NCBI RefSeq assembly: GCF_900547205.1
Contig: NZ_URFY01000008.1
Span: forward strand, 1-64,000
Length of the DNA: 64,000 nt
Source of the DNA: an uncultured Bacteroides sp.
Lineage (GTDB): Bacteria > Bacteroidota > Bacteroidia > Bacteroidales > Bacteroidaceae
Direction: 5' to 3'
Of this stretch, positions 35,577 to 46,353 are shown piece after piece. Numbering within the stretch: position 1 is the first letter of the stretch; the number at the start of each line of letters is the position of its first letter. A model generated the notes under the pieces. It was not told the DNA's origin, did not search any database, and was given only the letters and a program-made list of their open reading frames with translations. A program made the position numbers and the translations under genes.

Positions 35577-38500
35577 ATGGAAAAACAAAAGACAGTCCAT
35601 GAAAGAAAAACGGGAAAAATACATCGGATGTATCCGATAGTCATCTCGTTACTTTTATTTCTTTTGATTCCTCTGGAGGGCTATGGTGATGATAATCCTA
35701 TGGCGGAGGTAGTGCAACAAAGTTCTGCTAAAGTGACAGGTACGGTGAAAGACACCAATGGGGAGCCTGTGATTGGAGCGAATGTGACGGTGGTTGGCAC
35801 AACACAAGGTGCAATTACCGATTTCGATGGAAACTTCTCAGTAAATGCAGCGCCGGGTGCAAAAATTAAAATTAGTTTTATCGGTTACAAGGATCAGGTG
35901 ATAACCGTAAAGAAGGGTATTAGACTAAATATAGTATTAGAAGAAGACGCGCTGTCATTGGGAGAAGTTCAGGTAGTAGCTTATGGTTCACAAAAGAAAG
36001 TATCCATTACAGGTGCTATCTCTTCAATGAAAGGAGATGATTTATTAAAAACTCCCGCCGGTTCTATTTCCAATATTCTGTCCGGTCAGGTGACGGGTAT
36101 TTCATCAGTACAGTATTCCGGTGAGCCGGGAGCCGATGCTGCGGATATTTATGTGCGTGGTATCGCTACGTGGCAAGATGCCAAACCGTTGATTCAGGTA
36201 GACGGAGTAGAACGTGATTTCTCGCAGATTGACCCTAATGAAATTGAAAGTGTAACAGTGCTTAAGGATGCATCTGCTACGGCAGTGTTCGGTGTAAGAG
36301 GTGCTAATGGTGTTATTTTGATTACTACGAAACGTGGTTTTGAAGGAAAGGCGAAAGTCTCTTTCTCAACTTCTGCCGGAGTAAACGTGCGTACCAAAGA
36401 ACTGGACTTTGCTAATTCTTATCAATATGCTTCTTATTATAATATGATGACGGTCAACGACGGTGGTGTTCCTCTTTTCACGGATGAACAACTGACTGCT
36501 TTCCGCGATCATACCAACCCGATACTATATCCGGATATCAATTGGATTGATTATTGCATGAATAAGGCTGCTTTTCAGTCTCAGCACAATGTAAGTATTT
36601 CAGGCGGTACGGATAATATGCGTTATTTTGTATCGGCAGGTATGTTCTCTCAAAACGGTATGTTCAAGCAGTTTAATGCGCAAGATAACTTTAACTTCGA
36701 TTATAAGCGCTATAACTACCGTGCAAATCTGGATTTTGATGTTACAAAGACTACGTTGATTTCGGTAAATATCGGTGGACGTATTGAAACTAAACGTACT
36801 CCAGAATCCGGCGAAGACCAGAATCAGCTTTTCCGTAAATTGTATTGGGCAGTTCCTTTTGCAGGAGCGGGTATCGTGAATGGACAGCGTATTGTATCCA
36901 ATAAAGAATATCTTCCTTTTACCGGAACAGATGGTTTATCTTCTTATTATGGTAAAGGATTCAGAACCCGTACAACCAATGTCTTGAATGTAGACTTAGC
37001 TATCAACCAGAAGTTGGATATGATAACTAAAGGACTGTCGGTGAAACTGAAAGGTGCTTATAACTCTTCGTATTCTAATACGAAAAAAGCAAGTTCGGAA
37101 TTACCCTATTATTTGCCTATTATTGACGATAAAGGAGCCGTTTCTTATCGTAAAGAAGGTACTAATTCACAGTTAAGCTATAGTGATGGTGACTTTGGAA
37201 AAGCACGCGACTGGTATATGGAGCTGGCATTGAATTACAACCGTAAGTTTGGCGACCATAATGTGAGCGGACTTGTGCTTTATAATCAGTCGAAAAAATA
37301 TTATCCAGGAGGTACTTATACCTATATTCCTTCAGGATATGTAGGATTGGTGGGACGTGTCACTTATGATTGGAAAACACGTTATATGGCGGAGTTTAAT
37401 GCCGGATACAATGGTTCGGAGAATTTCCACCCGGATCGTCGTTACGGTTTCTTCCCTGCAGGGTCCATCGGTTGGGTAGTAAGTGAGGAACCTTTCTTTG
37501 CTCCGCTCAAAAACGCAGTCAATTATTTGAAACTTCGTGCATCTGTAGGTCTTGTGGGTAATGATAGAAGCTCAGAACGCTTCTTGTATATTCCTGATAC
37601 TTATATATATAAAGGTGATGGCGGATATTATTTTGGACAAAATGTCGGAAATAAGAAACCGGGTGCATATGAAGCAACCAAATCAAATCCATATGCTCAA
37701 TGGGAGACTTCGCTTAAGCAAAACTATGGTATTGACGCCACTTTCTTTAAAGAACGTTTGAACGTATCGGTAGATTACTTCTTTGAAAAACGAAAAGACA
37801 TTCTTGATAGACCTGATTATCTTCCATCAATATTAGGTATGACTTTACCTGTGGTAAATGTAGGTAAGACGGAGAATAAAGGTTTTGAGGTGCAGTTAAA
37901 ATGGAATGATAAACTGGATAATGATTTCCGATACTGGGCTAATTTTAATCTTTCTTTTGCTCGTAATAAAATTACTTTCAAGAATGAAGTGAAACAGAAT
38001 GAGGAGTGGATGTATGTGACGGGACGTCCAATCGGTGCACGTTCTATGTATAAATTCTGGGGATTCTATGATGAAACAGCAGATCGTCGTTATCAGGAAG
38101 AGTTTGGACGGTCGATTGCAGATCATGGTATAACTCTAGCACCTGGAGACTGTATTTACGTTGATTTGAACGGAGATGGAAAATTAGATGGAAATGATGC
38201 AACACGTGACTTAGGTTTTACCGATGTTCCAGAATATACAGCCGGCTTGAATCTTGGATTTTCATGGAAGAATTTTGATTTTTCAATGCAATGGACCGGT
38301 GCGTGGAATGTAGATCGTATGTTAAGTGAATTCCGTCGTCCTTTGGGAGATACAAATGAAAAAGGCTTATTGTTGTACCAATATGAAAATACTTGGCGTT
38401 CCTCTGCGGATACATTTAATGCTAAGTTTCCACGTGCTTCAAGTTTACACGCATCCAACAACTATGCCGGATCTGATTTGTATTTGATTAACGCGAGTTA

Positions 38501-38711
38501 TTTGCGATTGAAGAATATTGAGATTGGATACAATTTTGATTTCCCTTTCATGAGGAAGATGAAACTTAATAATTGTCGTCTTTATATGAACGGTTATAAC
38601 TTGCTGACATTTACAGGTTTCCAATGGGGAGATCCAGAATCTCGTCAGAGCGACCGTCCAAACTATCCTTTAACTCGTGTCTTTAATATCGGTTTGAAAC
38701 TAGGATTCTAA
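35577..38711 (+). CDS. SusC-like TonB-dependent outer-membrane transporter (first pair)
   Basis: A 1044-residue porin that imports oligosaccharides with its SusD partner. Signal region (hydrophobic core about 22-36), carboxypeptidase-D-like regulatory domain (about 52-125, KVTGTVKDTNGEPVIGANVTV), plug with VQVVAYGSQKKVSITGAIS and NEIESVTVLKDASATAVFGVRGANGVILITTKRG, then the beta-barrel ending in phenylalanine (NIGLKLGF). The start may instead be the ATG at 35628, which gives a more usual signal peptide. Immediately followed by its susD. Confidence 0.95.
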   Translation: MEKQKTVHERKTGKIHRMYPIVISLLLFLLIPLEGYGDDNPMAEVVQQSSAKVTGTVKDTNGEPVIGANVTVVGTTQGAITDFDGNFSVNAAPGAKIKISFIGYKDQVITVKKGIRLNIVLEEDALSLGEVQVVAYGSQKKVSITGAISSMKGDDLLKTPAGSISNILSGQVTGISSVQYSGEPGADAADIYVRGIATWQDAKPLIQVDGVERDFSQIDPNEIESVTVLKDASATAVFGVRGANGVILITTKRGFEGKAKVSFSTSAGVNVRTKELDFANSYQYASYYNMMTVNDGGVPLFTDEQLTAFRDHTNPILYPDINWIDYCMNKAAFQSQHNVSISGGTDNMRYFVSAGMFSQNGMFKQFNAQDNFNFDYKRYNYRANLDFDVTKTTLISVNIGGRIETKRTPESGEDQNQLFRKLYWAVPFAGAGIVNGQRIVSNKEYLPFTGTDGLSSYYGKGFRTRTTNVLNVDLAINQKLDMITKGLSVKLKGAYNSSYSNTKKASSELPYYLPIIDDKGAVSYRKEGTNSQLSYSDGDFGKARDWYMELALNYNRKFGDHNVSGLVLYNQSKKYYPGGTYTYIPSGYVGLVGRVTYDWKTRYMAEFNAGYNGSENFHPDRRYGFFPAGSIGWVVSEEPFFAPLKNAVNYLKLRASVGLVGNDRSSERFLYIPDTYIYKGDGGYYFGQNVGNKKPGAYEATKSNPYAQWETSLKQNYGIDATFFKERLNVSVDYFFEKRKDILDRPDYLPSILGMTLPVVNVGKTENKGFEVQLKWNDKLDNDFRYWANFNLSFARNKITFKNEVKQNEEWMYVTGRPIGARSMYKFWGFYDETADRRYQEEFGRSIADHGITLAPGDCIYVDLNGDGKLDGNDATRDLGFTDVPEYTAGLNLGFSWKNFDFSMQWTGAWNVDRMLSEFRRPLGDTNEKGLLLYQYENTWRSSADTFNAKFPRASSLHASNNYAGSDLYLINASYLRLKNIEIGYNFDFPFMRKMKLNNCRLYMNGYNLLTFTGFQWGDPESRQSDRPNYPLTRVFNIGLKLGF

Positions 38712-38724
38712 TACATTTATAAAT

Positions 38725-40638
38725 ATGAAACATATAAGAAAATGGTTTATTGCAATGCTGGTGGGGACATCTATTATCTCCGTATCATGCGTTGATCAGA
38801 TAAGATTTGGTGATAGTTTTCTTGAAAAGGAACCAAGTGGCGGCGACTTGACTTTGGATTCTATCTTTGGTAAAGCAGATTATGCTCGAGCTTTTTTATG
38901 GAATACCTATAGTAAACTTTATTATGGGTTGGCTACAAACTGGAATACCGTAGATGGTAAAATGAATACCGGAATGTTTGAAACTCTTTCAGATTGCTGG
39001 CACAGCCATAACAGTTGGGACGGGGTAAATCGAAAGTATTATTCGGCAGCTTATAAAGCTAGCGATGAAGATAGCAGTGATGATACCCGTTTTGGATATA
39101 CAAAAGAGAATTGTTGGGAAGCTATTCGCGCATCGTTGCTTTTTATAGAGAATATAGATCGGGTACCTGATATGGATACTGAAGAGAAGAATCGTTTGGC
39201 AGGTGAAGCAAAAACGATTATCGCCTCTCGTTATTTCGATCTGTTTCGTCATTACGGAGGGCTTCCACTAATAGACAAAACATATGATGCACAAGCAACA
39301 TACGAGCTTCCACGTGCAACTGCAGAAGCAACTGCTAATTATATAGTTACTTTGCTGGATCAAGCTGCAAAAGTGCTTCCATGGGATCTGGCTACAGATG
39401 ATGCTAACTGGCAAGGACGTTTCACTAAAGCAGCAGCTATGGGGCTGAAGTGTAAAGTTTTACTGTTTGCAGCCAGCCCCCTGTTCAATGATAATCAGCC
39501 CTATTGTACCGAGTCTCCACAAGATGCAGTTACCAACCGGCAAGTATGGTATGGAGGATATAATGAAGAATGGTGGAATCGTTGTTGGCAAGCTTGTTAT
39601 GACTTCTTTGAGCAATTGGAAGAAAATCAATTTTATTCTTTGATTCAGGCTAGCGGTACTACCACAAAAGATTATCGCAATGCTTTTAACGACGCTTACT
39701 TTATTCGTGAAAATAATACGGAGTTATTGATTTCTACACGCATTATCGGTAAATACAACTGGGATTGGTGGTATTATTGGGGAGAGTGGGTTCCGAATGG
39801 TGGATATACCCCGACATTGGAATTTATGAAAATGTTCCCTATGGCTGATGGTAAACCTTTTACTGATGCATATCTCGCAAATGGTGCACAACCTTTCTTT
39901 GAAAACAATGATTACAACAAGCCGATACGGGACCCTCGCTTGTATGAAACAATTTTGGTAAACGGTGCATCTTTTGGCGACCATGCTGCCGAATTATGGC
40001 AAGGTGGACGAGAAAATGTAAATGACACGGAGAAGGAAACAGGAGAAACAGCTACAGGTTTCCGTCTTTACAAATTCTTTAAAGAAGGTAAAGGTAGTCT
40101 CGCTGGAAAGTATTTGGAATGGCCTTATCTTCGTTTGTCTGAAATTTATCTGATATATGCTGAAGCTTGGCTACAAGCTAAAAACAATCCGACTGAAGCT
40201 ATCAAATGGGTGGATGATGTGCGTAAGCGTGTAGGACTGAAAGGTTTGGCAGAGTGTAATCCAGATAAGAATCTCTTGGCTGATACAGACAATCTATTAG
40301 AAGAAATATTGCGCGAACGTGCTTGTGAACTCGGATTGGAAGATGTTCGATTCTTTGATATGATACGTTATAAGCGTGAAGATCTATTCACCAAGCAGTT
40401 ACACGGACTGAGAATCATACGTAATGACGGAGGCGGTAACAAACCATGGTCTGGTTCAACAGGTAATTCTAGTGAATTCCCGGATAAGCCTAGCAATTTT
40501 ATTTATGAGCCGTTTGCGATTACTAATAGTTCTCGTGCATGGTGGAAAAGTTTTAGTCCGAAATGGTATCTTTCTGCATTTCCTCCTTCTGAAGTGAACA
40601 AAGGGTATGGCTTGACTCAAAACCCGGGTTGGAACTAA
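38725..40638 (+). CDS. SusD-like glycan-binding lipoprotein (first pair)
   Basis: A 637-residue surface lipoprotein that caps the SusC channel and binds glycan. Lipobox SVSC at residues about 19-22, then the RagB/SusD helical TPR-like fold (ASRYFDLFRHYGGLPLIDKTY, LRLSEIYLIYAEAWLQAKNNPTEAI, ILRERACELGLEDVRFFDMIRYKR). It starts 13 bp after susC. Longer than typical SusD (about 550 residues), with an extended C-terminal region. Confidence 0.93.
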   Translation: MKHIRKWFIAMLVGTSIISVSCVDQIRFGDSFLEKEPSGGDLTLDSIFGKADYARAFLWNTYSKLYYGLATNWNTVDGKMNTGMFETLSDCWHSHNSWDGVNRKYYSAAYKASDEDSSDDTRFGYTKENCWEAIRASLLFIENIDRVPDMDTEEKNRLAGEAKTIIASRYFDLFRHYGGLPLIDKTYDAQATYELPRATAEATANYIVTLLDQAAKVLPWDLATDDANWQGRFTKAAAMGLKCKVLLFAASPLFNDNQPYCTESPQDAVTNRQVWYGGYNEEWWNRCWQACYDFFEQLEENQFYSLIQASGTTTKDYRNAFNDAYFIRENNTELLISTRIIGKYNWDWWYYWGEWVPNGGYTPTLEFMKMFPMADGKPFTDAYLANGAQPFFENNDYNKPIRDPRLYETILVNGASFGDHAAELWQGGRENVNDTEKETGETATGFRLYKFFKEGKGSLAGKYLEWPYLRLSEIYLIYAEAWLQAKNNPTEAIKWVDDVRKRVGLKGLAECNPDKNLLADTDNLLEEILRERACELGLEDVRFFDMIRYKREDLFTKQLHGLRIIRNDGGGNKPWSGSTGNSSEFPDKPSNFIYEPFAITNSSRAWWKSFSPKWYLSAFPPSEVNKGYGLTQNPGWN

Positions 40639-40676
40639 TTAATAGTTGATAACAACGATTTATTAAGAAGAATAGT

Positions 40677-43600
40677 ATGAAAAAATATAAGATAATAGCT
40701 TTAGCGATGTTTGCTTGTGTCAGCCTGCAGGGATGGGCACAAGACGAAGGCAATGTGAGCGGTAAGGTACTTGATAAGCGGGGAAATCCGATAGAAGGTG
40801 CATTGGTTACTGTTGAAAATAATCCGTTGATACAAACCGCCACCGATAAGAACGGTCGGTTTGAAATAATGGCAACCAAAGATAATAAGTTGAAAATTAA
40901 GACTGGAGACGATGCAATGAAGACTGTGTCGGTCGGTAAGGATAAGGTAATCACAATCGTGATGGATTACTCTACCGAACACGTGAATTATGGCTTTGGT
41001 TTGAATCAGACAAATGCTGAATCAACAGGTGCTGTGTCAACTGTTTATGCTGAACAAATAGATAATCGCTCTGCCATTAATGTAGGAAATTCCTTATATG
41101 GTAACGTTTTGGGACTGACTACCATGCAGAAAACCGGAACGATGTGGGACCAGATTTCTTCCATGTATATTCGTGGTCAGAAAACGTTGAATGGTAATAA
41201 TGGTATTTTGTTGGTTATCGACGGATTGGAACGTGATAATAACTGGAATGCCTTGAATTATATTACTCCTGAGGAGGTTGAATCGGTGAGTGTACTTCGT
41301 GATGCTGCAGCTATAGCACTTTATGGATATAAAGGTATTAATGGAGTATTGAATGTCGTAACCAAACGTGGTAAATATAAATCCAAAGAGATTAATTTCT
41401 CTTACGATCATTCATTCAATTACCAGACTCGTATTCCTGAAATGGCGGATGCTTTCACTTATGCTTCGGCATTGAATGAGGGACGCGCTAACGATGGTAA
41501 AGCTGCACGCTATTCACAAAACGAATTGAATGCATTTAAGAGCGGTAAATATCCTTATCTTTATCCGAATGTAGACTGGTTTGATGAAGTCTTCCGTGAT
41601 CGCGGTGCTTCAGATATCGCTACGCTGACTTTCCGTGGTGGTTCTACCAAAATGCGCTATTTCACTATGATGAATTTGCAGAATGACCGTGGTTTTATTA
41701 AGAACTTTAATGAAAACGAAGGTTATTCAACACAAGACAAGTATTCCAAGGCTAATTTCCGTACGAATCTTGATATTGACTTAAGTCCCAAGACACGTAT
41801 GCAAGCTAATATTATGGGTGTGCTGAGCGAATTTAGTCGTCCGTCTACTGCTGGTAATGACTTGATGGGTAAACTGACTTCACTTCCTTCGGCTGCTTTT
41901 CCTGTAAAAACCGAAGATGGATTGTGGGGTGGTAACGCTACATGGGGTGAGAACTGGAATCCTGCTGCTTTGACACGTGGACGTGGTTATTCAAAAGGAC
42001 ATACACGTGCGTTGTATGCAGATATGGCATTGCGTCAGGATTTGTCGGCAATAACTAAAGGTTTAGGCGCATCTGTCCGGATGGGCTATGACAATATAGC
42101 TTCTTATTGGGAAGATTATACTGTAAAGTATAAATATGGAATGAAGTCTGTTGTTGCTTGGAAAGACGGAGAGCCTTCCGAATTCTCAAATTATACAGCT
42201 GGTGACATCAGTAAGGTGTCCGGTGATAATGCAAAACTTGATTGGCAGCATCGTTCTTTTAATTTTCAGTTCAATATTGATTGGCAACGTAAGTTTGGTG
42301 CTCATGACATTTATTCTATGTTGTTGTACACATACAAGTATGACAATAAGAACGGAACTAATACGACATTCTATCACCAAAGTGCAGGTTGGTATACGCA
42401 TTATGGATTTAAGAATCGCTATATAGCTGACTTTACACTTATGGCATCTGCATCCAATCTTTTGGATCCCGATCACCGCTGGACTCTTTCTCCAACTGTT
42501 GGATTGGCATGGGTGATTTCTAATGAAGGATTTATGAAGAATCAGCGATTCATTGATTTTATGAAATTGCGCGCTTCGTTCGGTATGCTGAATACTGATA
42601 ATATTCCGGCCAATGGATACTGGAATAGTACTGTAGGAGGTGCTGGCGGTTATCCTGTTCAGGAAAACTTCGGAGGTGATGGTGGTTGGTCGGAAGGACG
42701 CTTAGCGTCTATAAACGGCACAACGGAAAAAGCCTATAAGTATAATGGTGGCTTGGATGTTTCGATGCTAAAAGGATTGACTTTGACTGTAGACGGATTC
42801 TATGAGAGACGTTCTGACATCTGGGTGAGTGCTTCCGGACGCAATTCGGCTGTATTAGGTGTATCAAGTCCTTACGTTAATGGAGGTATTGTAGATAGTT
42901 GGGGCACTGAGATTGGTCTTGATTACACAAAGAATATAGGTAAATTCAAAATCATGGCAGGTGGTACATTTACTTATAACCGCAGTAAGATCATCGAAAT
43001 GATGGAAGAACCCCAGGCTTATGATTATCTGCGTGCAACAGGCAAGTCGGTCGGACAGATTTTCGGTTTGCAGGCTATCGGATATTTTGTGGACGATGCC
43101 GATATTGCTAACAGTCTGCCACAACAGTTTGGTCCTGTAAAAGCAGGTGATATAAAGTATAAGGATATGAACGGTGATAATGTGATTAATGATAATGATA
43201 GAGTAGCTATGGGATATAATTCTACTTGTCCTGAGATCTATTATTCGTTCAATTTAGGGTTCGAATGGAAAGGAGTAGGATTAAATGCTCAATTCCAAGG
43301 TGTAGGAAATTATACGGCATATTTAAATTCAACGCTGTACCGTCCATTGGTAAACAATACCGGTATTTCACAATATGCATATGAAAATCGTTGGACTCCG
43401 GCTACTCCCAATGCACGATTCCCGCGTCTGACTACTGAGACAGTCGATAACAATGAGCAAAATAACTCTGTATGGTTAGCAGACCGTTCATTCCTTAAGT
43501 TACGCAATTGTGAGGTGTATTATAAACTTCCTTCTTCCTTCTTGAGTAAAATCCACATGAAGAAAGCGAAGGTATATGTGAGAGGTGTAGACCTGTTTTG

Positions 43601-43697
43601 TTGGGATGGAATCGATTTGACAGATCCTGAAGCTATGGGAACGAGTGCTTATCCTGCTACCCGTTCGGTACATGTCGGATTGTCTGTAGGATTCTAA
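40677..43697 (+). CDS. SusC-like TonB-dependent outer-membrane transporter (second pair)
   Basis: A 1006-residue second SusC homologue. Signal peptide about 1-21 (GWAQ), regulatory domain (GNVSGKVLDKRGNPIEGALVTVENN), plug (LLVIDGLERDNNWNALNYITPEEVESVSVLRDAAAIALYGYKG) and barrel ending SVGF. It follows the first susD by 38 bp and is clearly different in sequence from the first SusC, so it is not a recent duplicate. The locus can probably import two kinds of oligosaccharide. Confidence 0.94.
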   Translation: MKKYKIIALAMFACVSLQGWAQDEGNVSGKVLDKRGNPIEGALVTVENNPLIQTATDKNGRFEIMATKDNKLKIKTGDDAMKTVSVGKDKVITIVMDYSTEHVNYGFGLNQTNAESTGAVSTVYAEQIDNRSAINVGNSLYGNVLGLTTMQKTGTMWDQISSMYIRGQKTLNGNNGILLVIDGLERDNNWNALNYITPEEVESVSVLRDAAAIALYGYKGINGVLNVVTKRGKYKSKEINFSYDHSFNYQTRIPEMADAFTYASALNEGRANDGKAARYSQNELNAFKSGKYPYLYPNVDWFDEVFRDRGASDIATLTFRGGSTKMRYFTMMNLQNDRGFIKNFNENEGYSTQDKYSKANFRTNLDIDLSPKTRMQANIMGVLSEFSRPSTAGNDLMGKLTSLPSAAFPVKTEDGLWGGNATWGENWNPAALTRGRGYSKGHTRALYADMALRQDLSAITKGLGASVRMGYDNIASYWEDYTVKYKYGMKSVVAWKDGEPSEFSNYTAGDISKVSGDNAKLDWQHRSFNFQFNIDWQRKFGAHDIYSMLLYTYKYDNKNGTNTTFYHQSAGWYTHYGFKNRYIADFTLMASASNLLDPDHRWTLSPTVGLAWVISNEGFMKNQRFIDFMKLRASFGMLNTDNIPANGYWNSTVGGAGGYPVQENFGGDGGWSEGRLASINGTTEKAYKYNGGLDVSMLKGLTLTVDGFYERRSDIWVSASGRNSAVLGVSSPYVNGGIVDSWGTEIGLDYTKNIGKFKIMAGGTFTYNRSKIIEMMEEPQAYDYLRATGKSVGQIFGLQAIGYFVDDADIANSLPQQFGPVKAGDIKYKDMNGDNVINDNDRVAMGYNSTCPEIYYSFNLGFEWKGVGLNAQFQGVGNYTAYLNSTLYRPLVNNTGISQYAYENRWTPATPNARFPRLTTETVDNNEQNNSVWLADRSFLKLRNCEVYYKLPSSFLSKIHMKKAKVYVRGVDLFCWDGIDLTDPEAMGTSAYPATRSVHVGLSVGF

Positions 43698-43733
43698 GGT
43701 TAGCAATGTTTTAACTATAAAAAGAAGAAAAAC

Positions 43734-45395
43734 ATGAAATTAAAAAATATATGTTTCGGTATAATGTGTGTGGCAGCCTTGTCAGCTTGCAATGACAAGA
43801 TGGACTATCATGAATATACCAATTATGGGAAAGACCACGTTTTTTCTGATTTTGGACGTACGGCAGGATTCGTGAATAACATTTATTCTTATTTGGATTC
43901 GGACTTGCCAAGCCTCACATCTTTGGCTTCGGCCTGCGATGAGGCTGAAATGGCAGTTAGCTACTCTAATGTACTTGATTATACAAACGGCAATTGGTCT
44001 GCCTTGAATCCCAAATCGCAGTGGGGCTACTATTCGGCAATTCGTGCAGCCAACTATTTTCTAAAAGAGGCTCAAGACTTGGATTTTTATGAACTTCGGT
44101 TCACTCAGGATTATGAGTCGCAAATGAAACGTTTCAACCGCTATCAGTATGAAGTTCGTTTATTACGTGCTTATTATTATTTCTTACTGGTTCGTGCGTA
44201 TGGTGATGTTCCGTTTACAACCGAAGTGTTGACTGAAGCAGAAGCAAACTCCATATCTCGTACACCGGCCGATCAGATATTCGATTTTATAATAAAAGAG
44301 TGTGAAGTTGTTGCTCCTGAGCTTCCCATCACTTATTGGGGACTGGAAGATGCAGCAGGTGGAAGCACTAATCCGGAATCCGGGCGTGTTACCCGTGGTA
44401 TGGCATTGGCATTAAAAGCTCGTACCTTATTATATAGAGCAAGTAAACTTTTTAATGAGAGCGGAGATGTCACTTTATGGAAAGAAGCCGCAAAAGCTTC
44501 TCAGGAAGTAATTGACTATTGTGACATAAACGGAATCTCTTTAGGTAAATATACAGATTTGTGGGGCGCTGACAACTACAAGGCTTCCGAAGTAATCTTT
44601 GCACGTCGCATCGGTGATACAAGTAGTCCTGAGTGGAACAACTTCCCTATAGGTATGGAGAATGCACAATCTGGTAACTGCCCCACGCAAACATTGGTAG
44701 ACGCTTATGAGATGGTGGATGGAAGTACTCCAACTCCCGGAACTTATGACGGCAGAGATCCTCGTTTCAGAATGACTATTGCCGTGAACGGGGATAAATG
44801 GCCGGATACCAATCCATTTCCTTTAGAGACATATACCGGTGGAAGAAATGCTTTACCTATTTCGTATGCTACTCCCACTAGCTATTATTTGAAGAAGTAC
44901 TTGGATAAAACAATTGATATCAGTGCCAGCAGTGGAACAGGAGGTAAACGTCATAGCTGGATTACCTTCCGCTTGGGTGAGTTCTACTTGAATTATGCAG
45001 AAGCAATATTTCGTTATTTCGGTTCGGCTGATATGAGCGATGAAGAATTTACAATGTCAGCTCGCCAAGCTGTCAATGTGGTTCGTAACCGTTCGGATGT
45101 GAAGATGCCGGGATTACCTGAAGGTCTGAGTACTAGCGATTTCTGGACACGTTACAAACGTGAGCGAATGGTTGAATTAGCATTCGAAGGACATCGGTTC
45201 TGGGATATACGCCGCTGGAAAGAAGGAGGTATCACTAGTATTGATCGACTTGAAATTACGAAGAATGCCAATAATTCATTTACTTATAAACGAGTTGAAA
45301 AACAGTTAGTATGGAATGATAAAATGTATTTCTTCCCGATACCTGATTCGGAAATTCGTAAGAATACAAACTTGACCCAGAATACAGGTTGGTAA
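43734..45395 (+). CDS. SusD-like glycan-binding lipoprotein (second pair)
   Basis: A 553-residue lipoprotein with lipobox ALSAC near residues 15-19 and the SusD pattern (RLLRAYYYFLLVRAYGDVPFTTEVL, FYLNYAEAIFRYFGSA, RYKRERMVELAFEGHRFWDIRRWK). Partner of the preceding SusC, 36 bp downstream. Normal family length. Confidence 0.94.
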   Translation: MKLKNICFGIMCVAALSACNDKMDYHEYTNYGKDHVFSDFGRTAGFVNNIYSYLDSDLPSLTSLASACDEAEMAVSYSNVLDYTNGNWSALNPKSQWGYYSAIRAANYFLKEAQDLDFYELRFTQDYESQMKRFNRYQYEVRLLRAYYYFLLVRAYGDVPFTTEVLTEAEANSISRTPADQIFDFIIKECEVVAPELPITYWGLEDAAGGSTNPESGRVTRGMALALKARTLLYRASKLFNESGDVTLWKEAAKASQEVIDYCDINGISLGKYTDLWGADNYKASEVIFARRIGDTSSPEWNNFPIGMENAQSGNCPTQTLVDAYEMVDGSTPTPGTYDGRDPRFRMTIAVNGDKWPDTNPFPLETYTGGRNALPISYATPTSYYLKKYLDKTIDISASSGTGGKRHSWITFRLGEFYLNYAEAIFRYFGSADMSDEEFTMSARQAVNVVRNRSDVKMPGLPEGLSTSDFWTRYKRERMVELAFEGHRFWDIRRWKEGGITSIDRLEITKNANNSFTYKRVEKQLVWNDKMYFFPIPDSEIRKNTNLTQNTGW

Positions 45396-45434
45396 ATAGA
45401 ATGCATATTTAATCTGATTAAAAGAGAAATAATT

Positions 45435-46328
45435 ATGAAAACCAATTTGAAATATATGATTGCGGCATGGGCACTTGTTTGTCTGGCAAGCTGTGATGAT
45501 AATCTTAATACTTTTGAGGTAGGGGCGGATGCAGCCCCTGCCGCTATCGAAACTGCAACAGTTCAGTCCGAGTCTCTTCCGGGGCAGATATTATTAACAT
45601 GGGAAGCACCAGAAGGTGATTATGCTTATTTGCAAATAAAATATAATGATCCCTTGGAGAAGAAAGATGTTTGTAAGATTGCTTCTAAAGGAACAACTCA
45701 AATGTTGATTGACAATACGCGTGCCCGTTTTGGAGATTACACCTTCTATTTGCAGACATTCAATGCAAATCATCAAGGTGGTGATATACAAGAAATCAAA
45801 GCTCAATCCGGTAAGGCGGAAATAACCTATACTGAGAAGAGTAGAAATGAAGTTAAGCTGACTGCCAGTCAGTTGAGCACTAATGCACAAGAACCCAAGG
45901 AAGGTCCGATAGCCAATCTTATAGATGGTAAATCGAATACTTTCTTCCATACGCGTTGGAGTGGTACTGCAATTCCTTTGCCGCACTACATACAGATAGA
46001 TTTTGCCGAAGAACATGAAGATTTTGCCATTTACTATCAGAATCGTACAGATAATACTTGGACTACAGACGGACGCCCGAGTGTGGTTGAACTTCAAATC
46101 AGTAATGATGCAACTGAATGGGAAACAGTGGGTACACTGACAGGTCTTCCGAGTAAACATAGTAGTGAATACACTTCAAATTATGTGATGTCCGGGAAGA
46201 AATATAAATATTTCCGCTTCTTGGTTACTGCAACCAGTGGAAATACTTCCTATTTCAATATGGCAAAATTTGCATTTTATGATGTAGATGTAGAAACTTA
46301 TGATCCGGAGACAGTGCCTTTGGATTAA
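45435..46328 (+). CDS. Surface glycan-binding lipoprotein with DUF4959-like and F5/8-type C domains
   Basis: A 297-residue lipoprotein (lipobox CLASC at 16-20). The N-terminal half (GQILLTWEAPEGDYAYLQIKYNDP) is an Ig/FnIII-like fold as in DUF4959. The C-terminal half (ANLIDGKSNTFFHTRWSG...PHYIQIDFAEE...VELQISNDATEWETVGTL) is a F5/8-type C (discoidin/CBM32-like) domain. It occupies the SusE-type position after SusCD, so it is likely a surface glycan-binding protein rather than an enzyme. Ligand inferred only from context. Confidence 0.8.
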   Translation: MKTNLKYMIAAWALVCLASCDDNLNTFEVGADAAPAAIETATVQSESLPGQILLTWEAPEGDYAYLQIKYNDPLEKKDVCKIASKGTTQMLIDNTRARFGDYTFYLQTFNANHQGGDIQEIKAQSGKAEITYTEKSRNEVKLTASQLSTNAQEPKEGPIANLIDGKSNTFFHTRWSGTAIPLPHYIQIDFAEEHEDFAIYYQNRTDNTWTTDGRPSVVELQISNDATEWETVGTLTGLPSKHSSEYTSNYVMSGKKYKYFRFLVTATSGNTSYFNMAKFAFYDVDVETYDPETVPLD

Positions 46329-46353
46329 GTATAAACATAAATAAGATATAATT

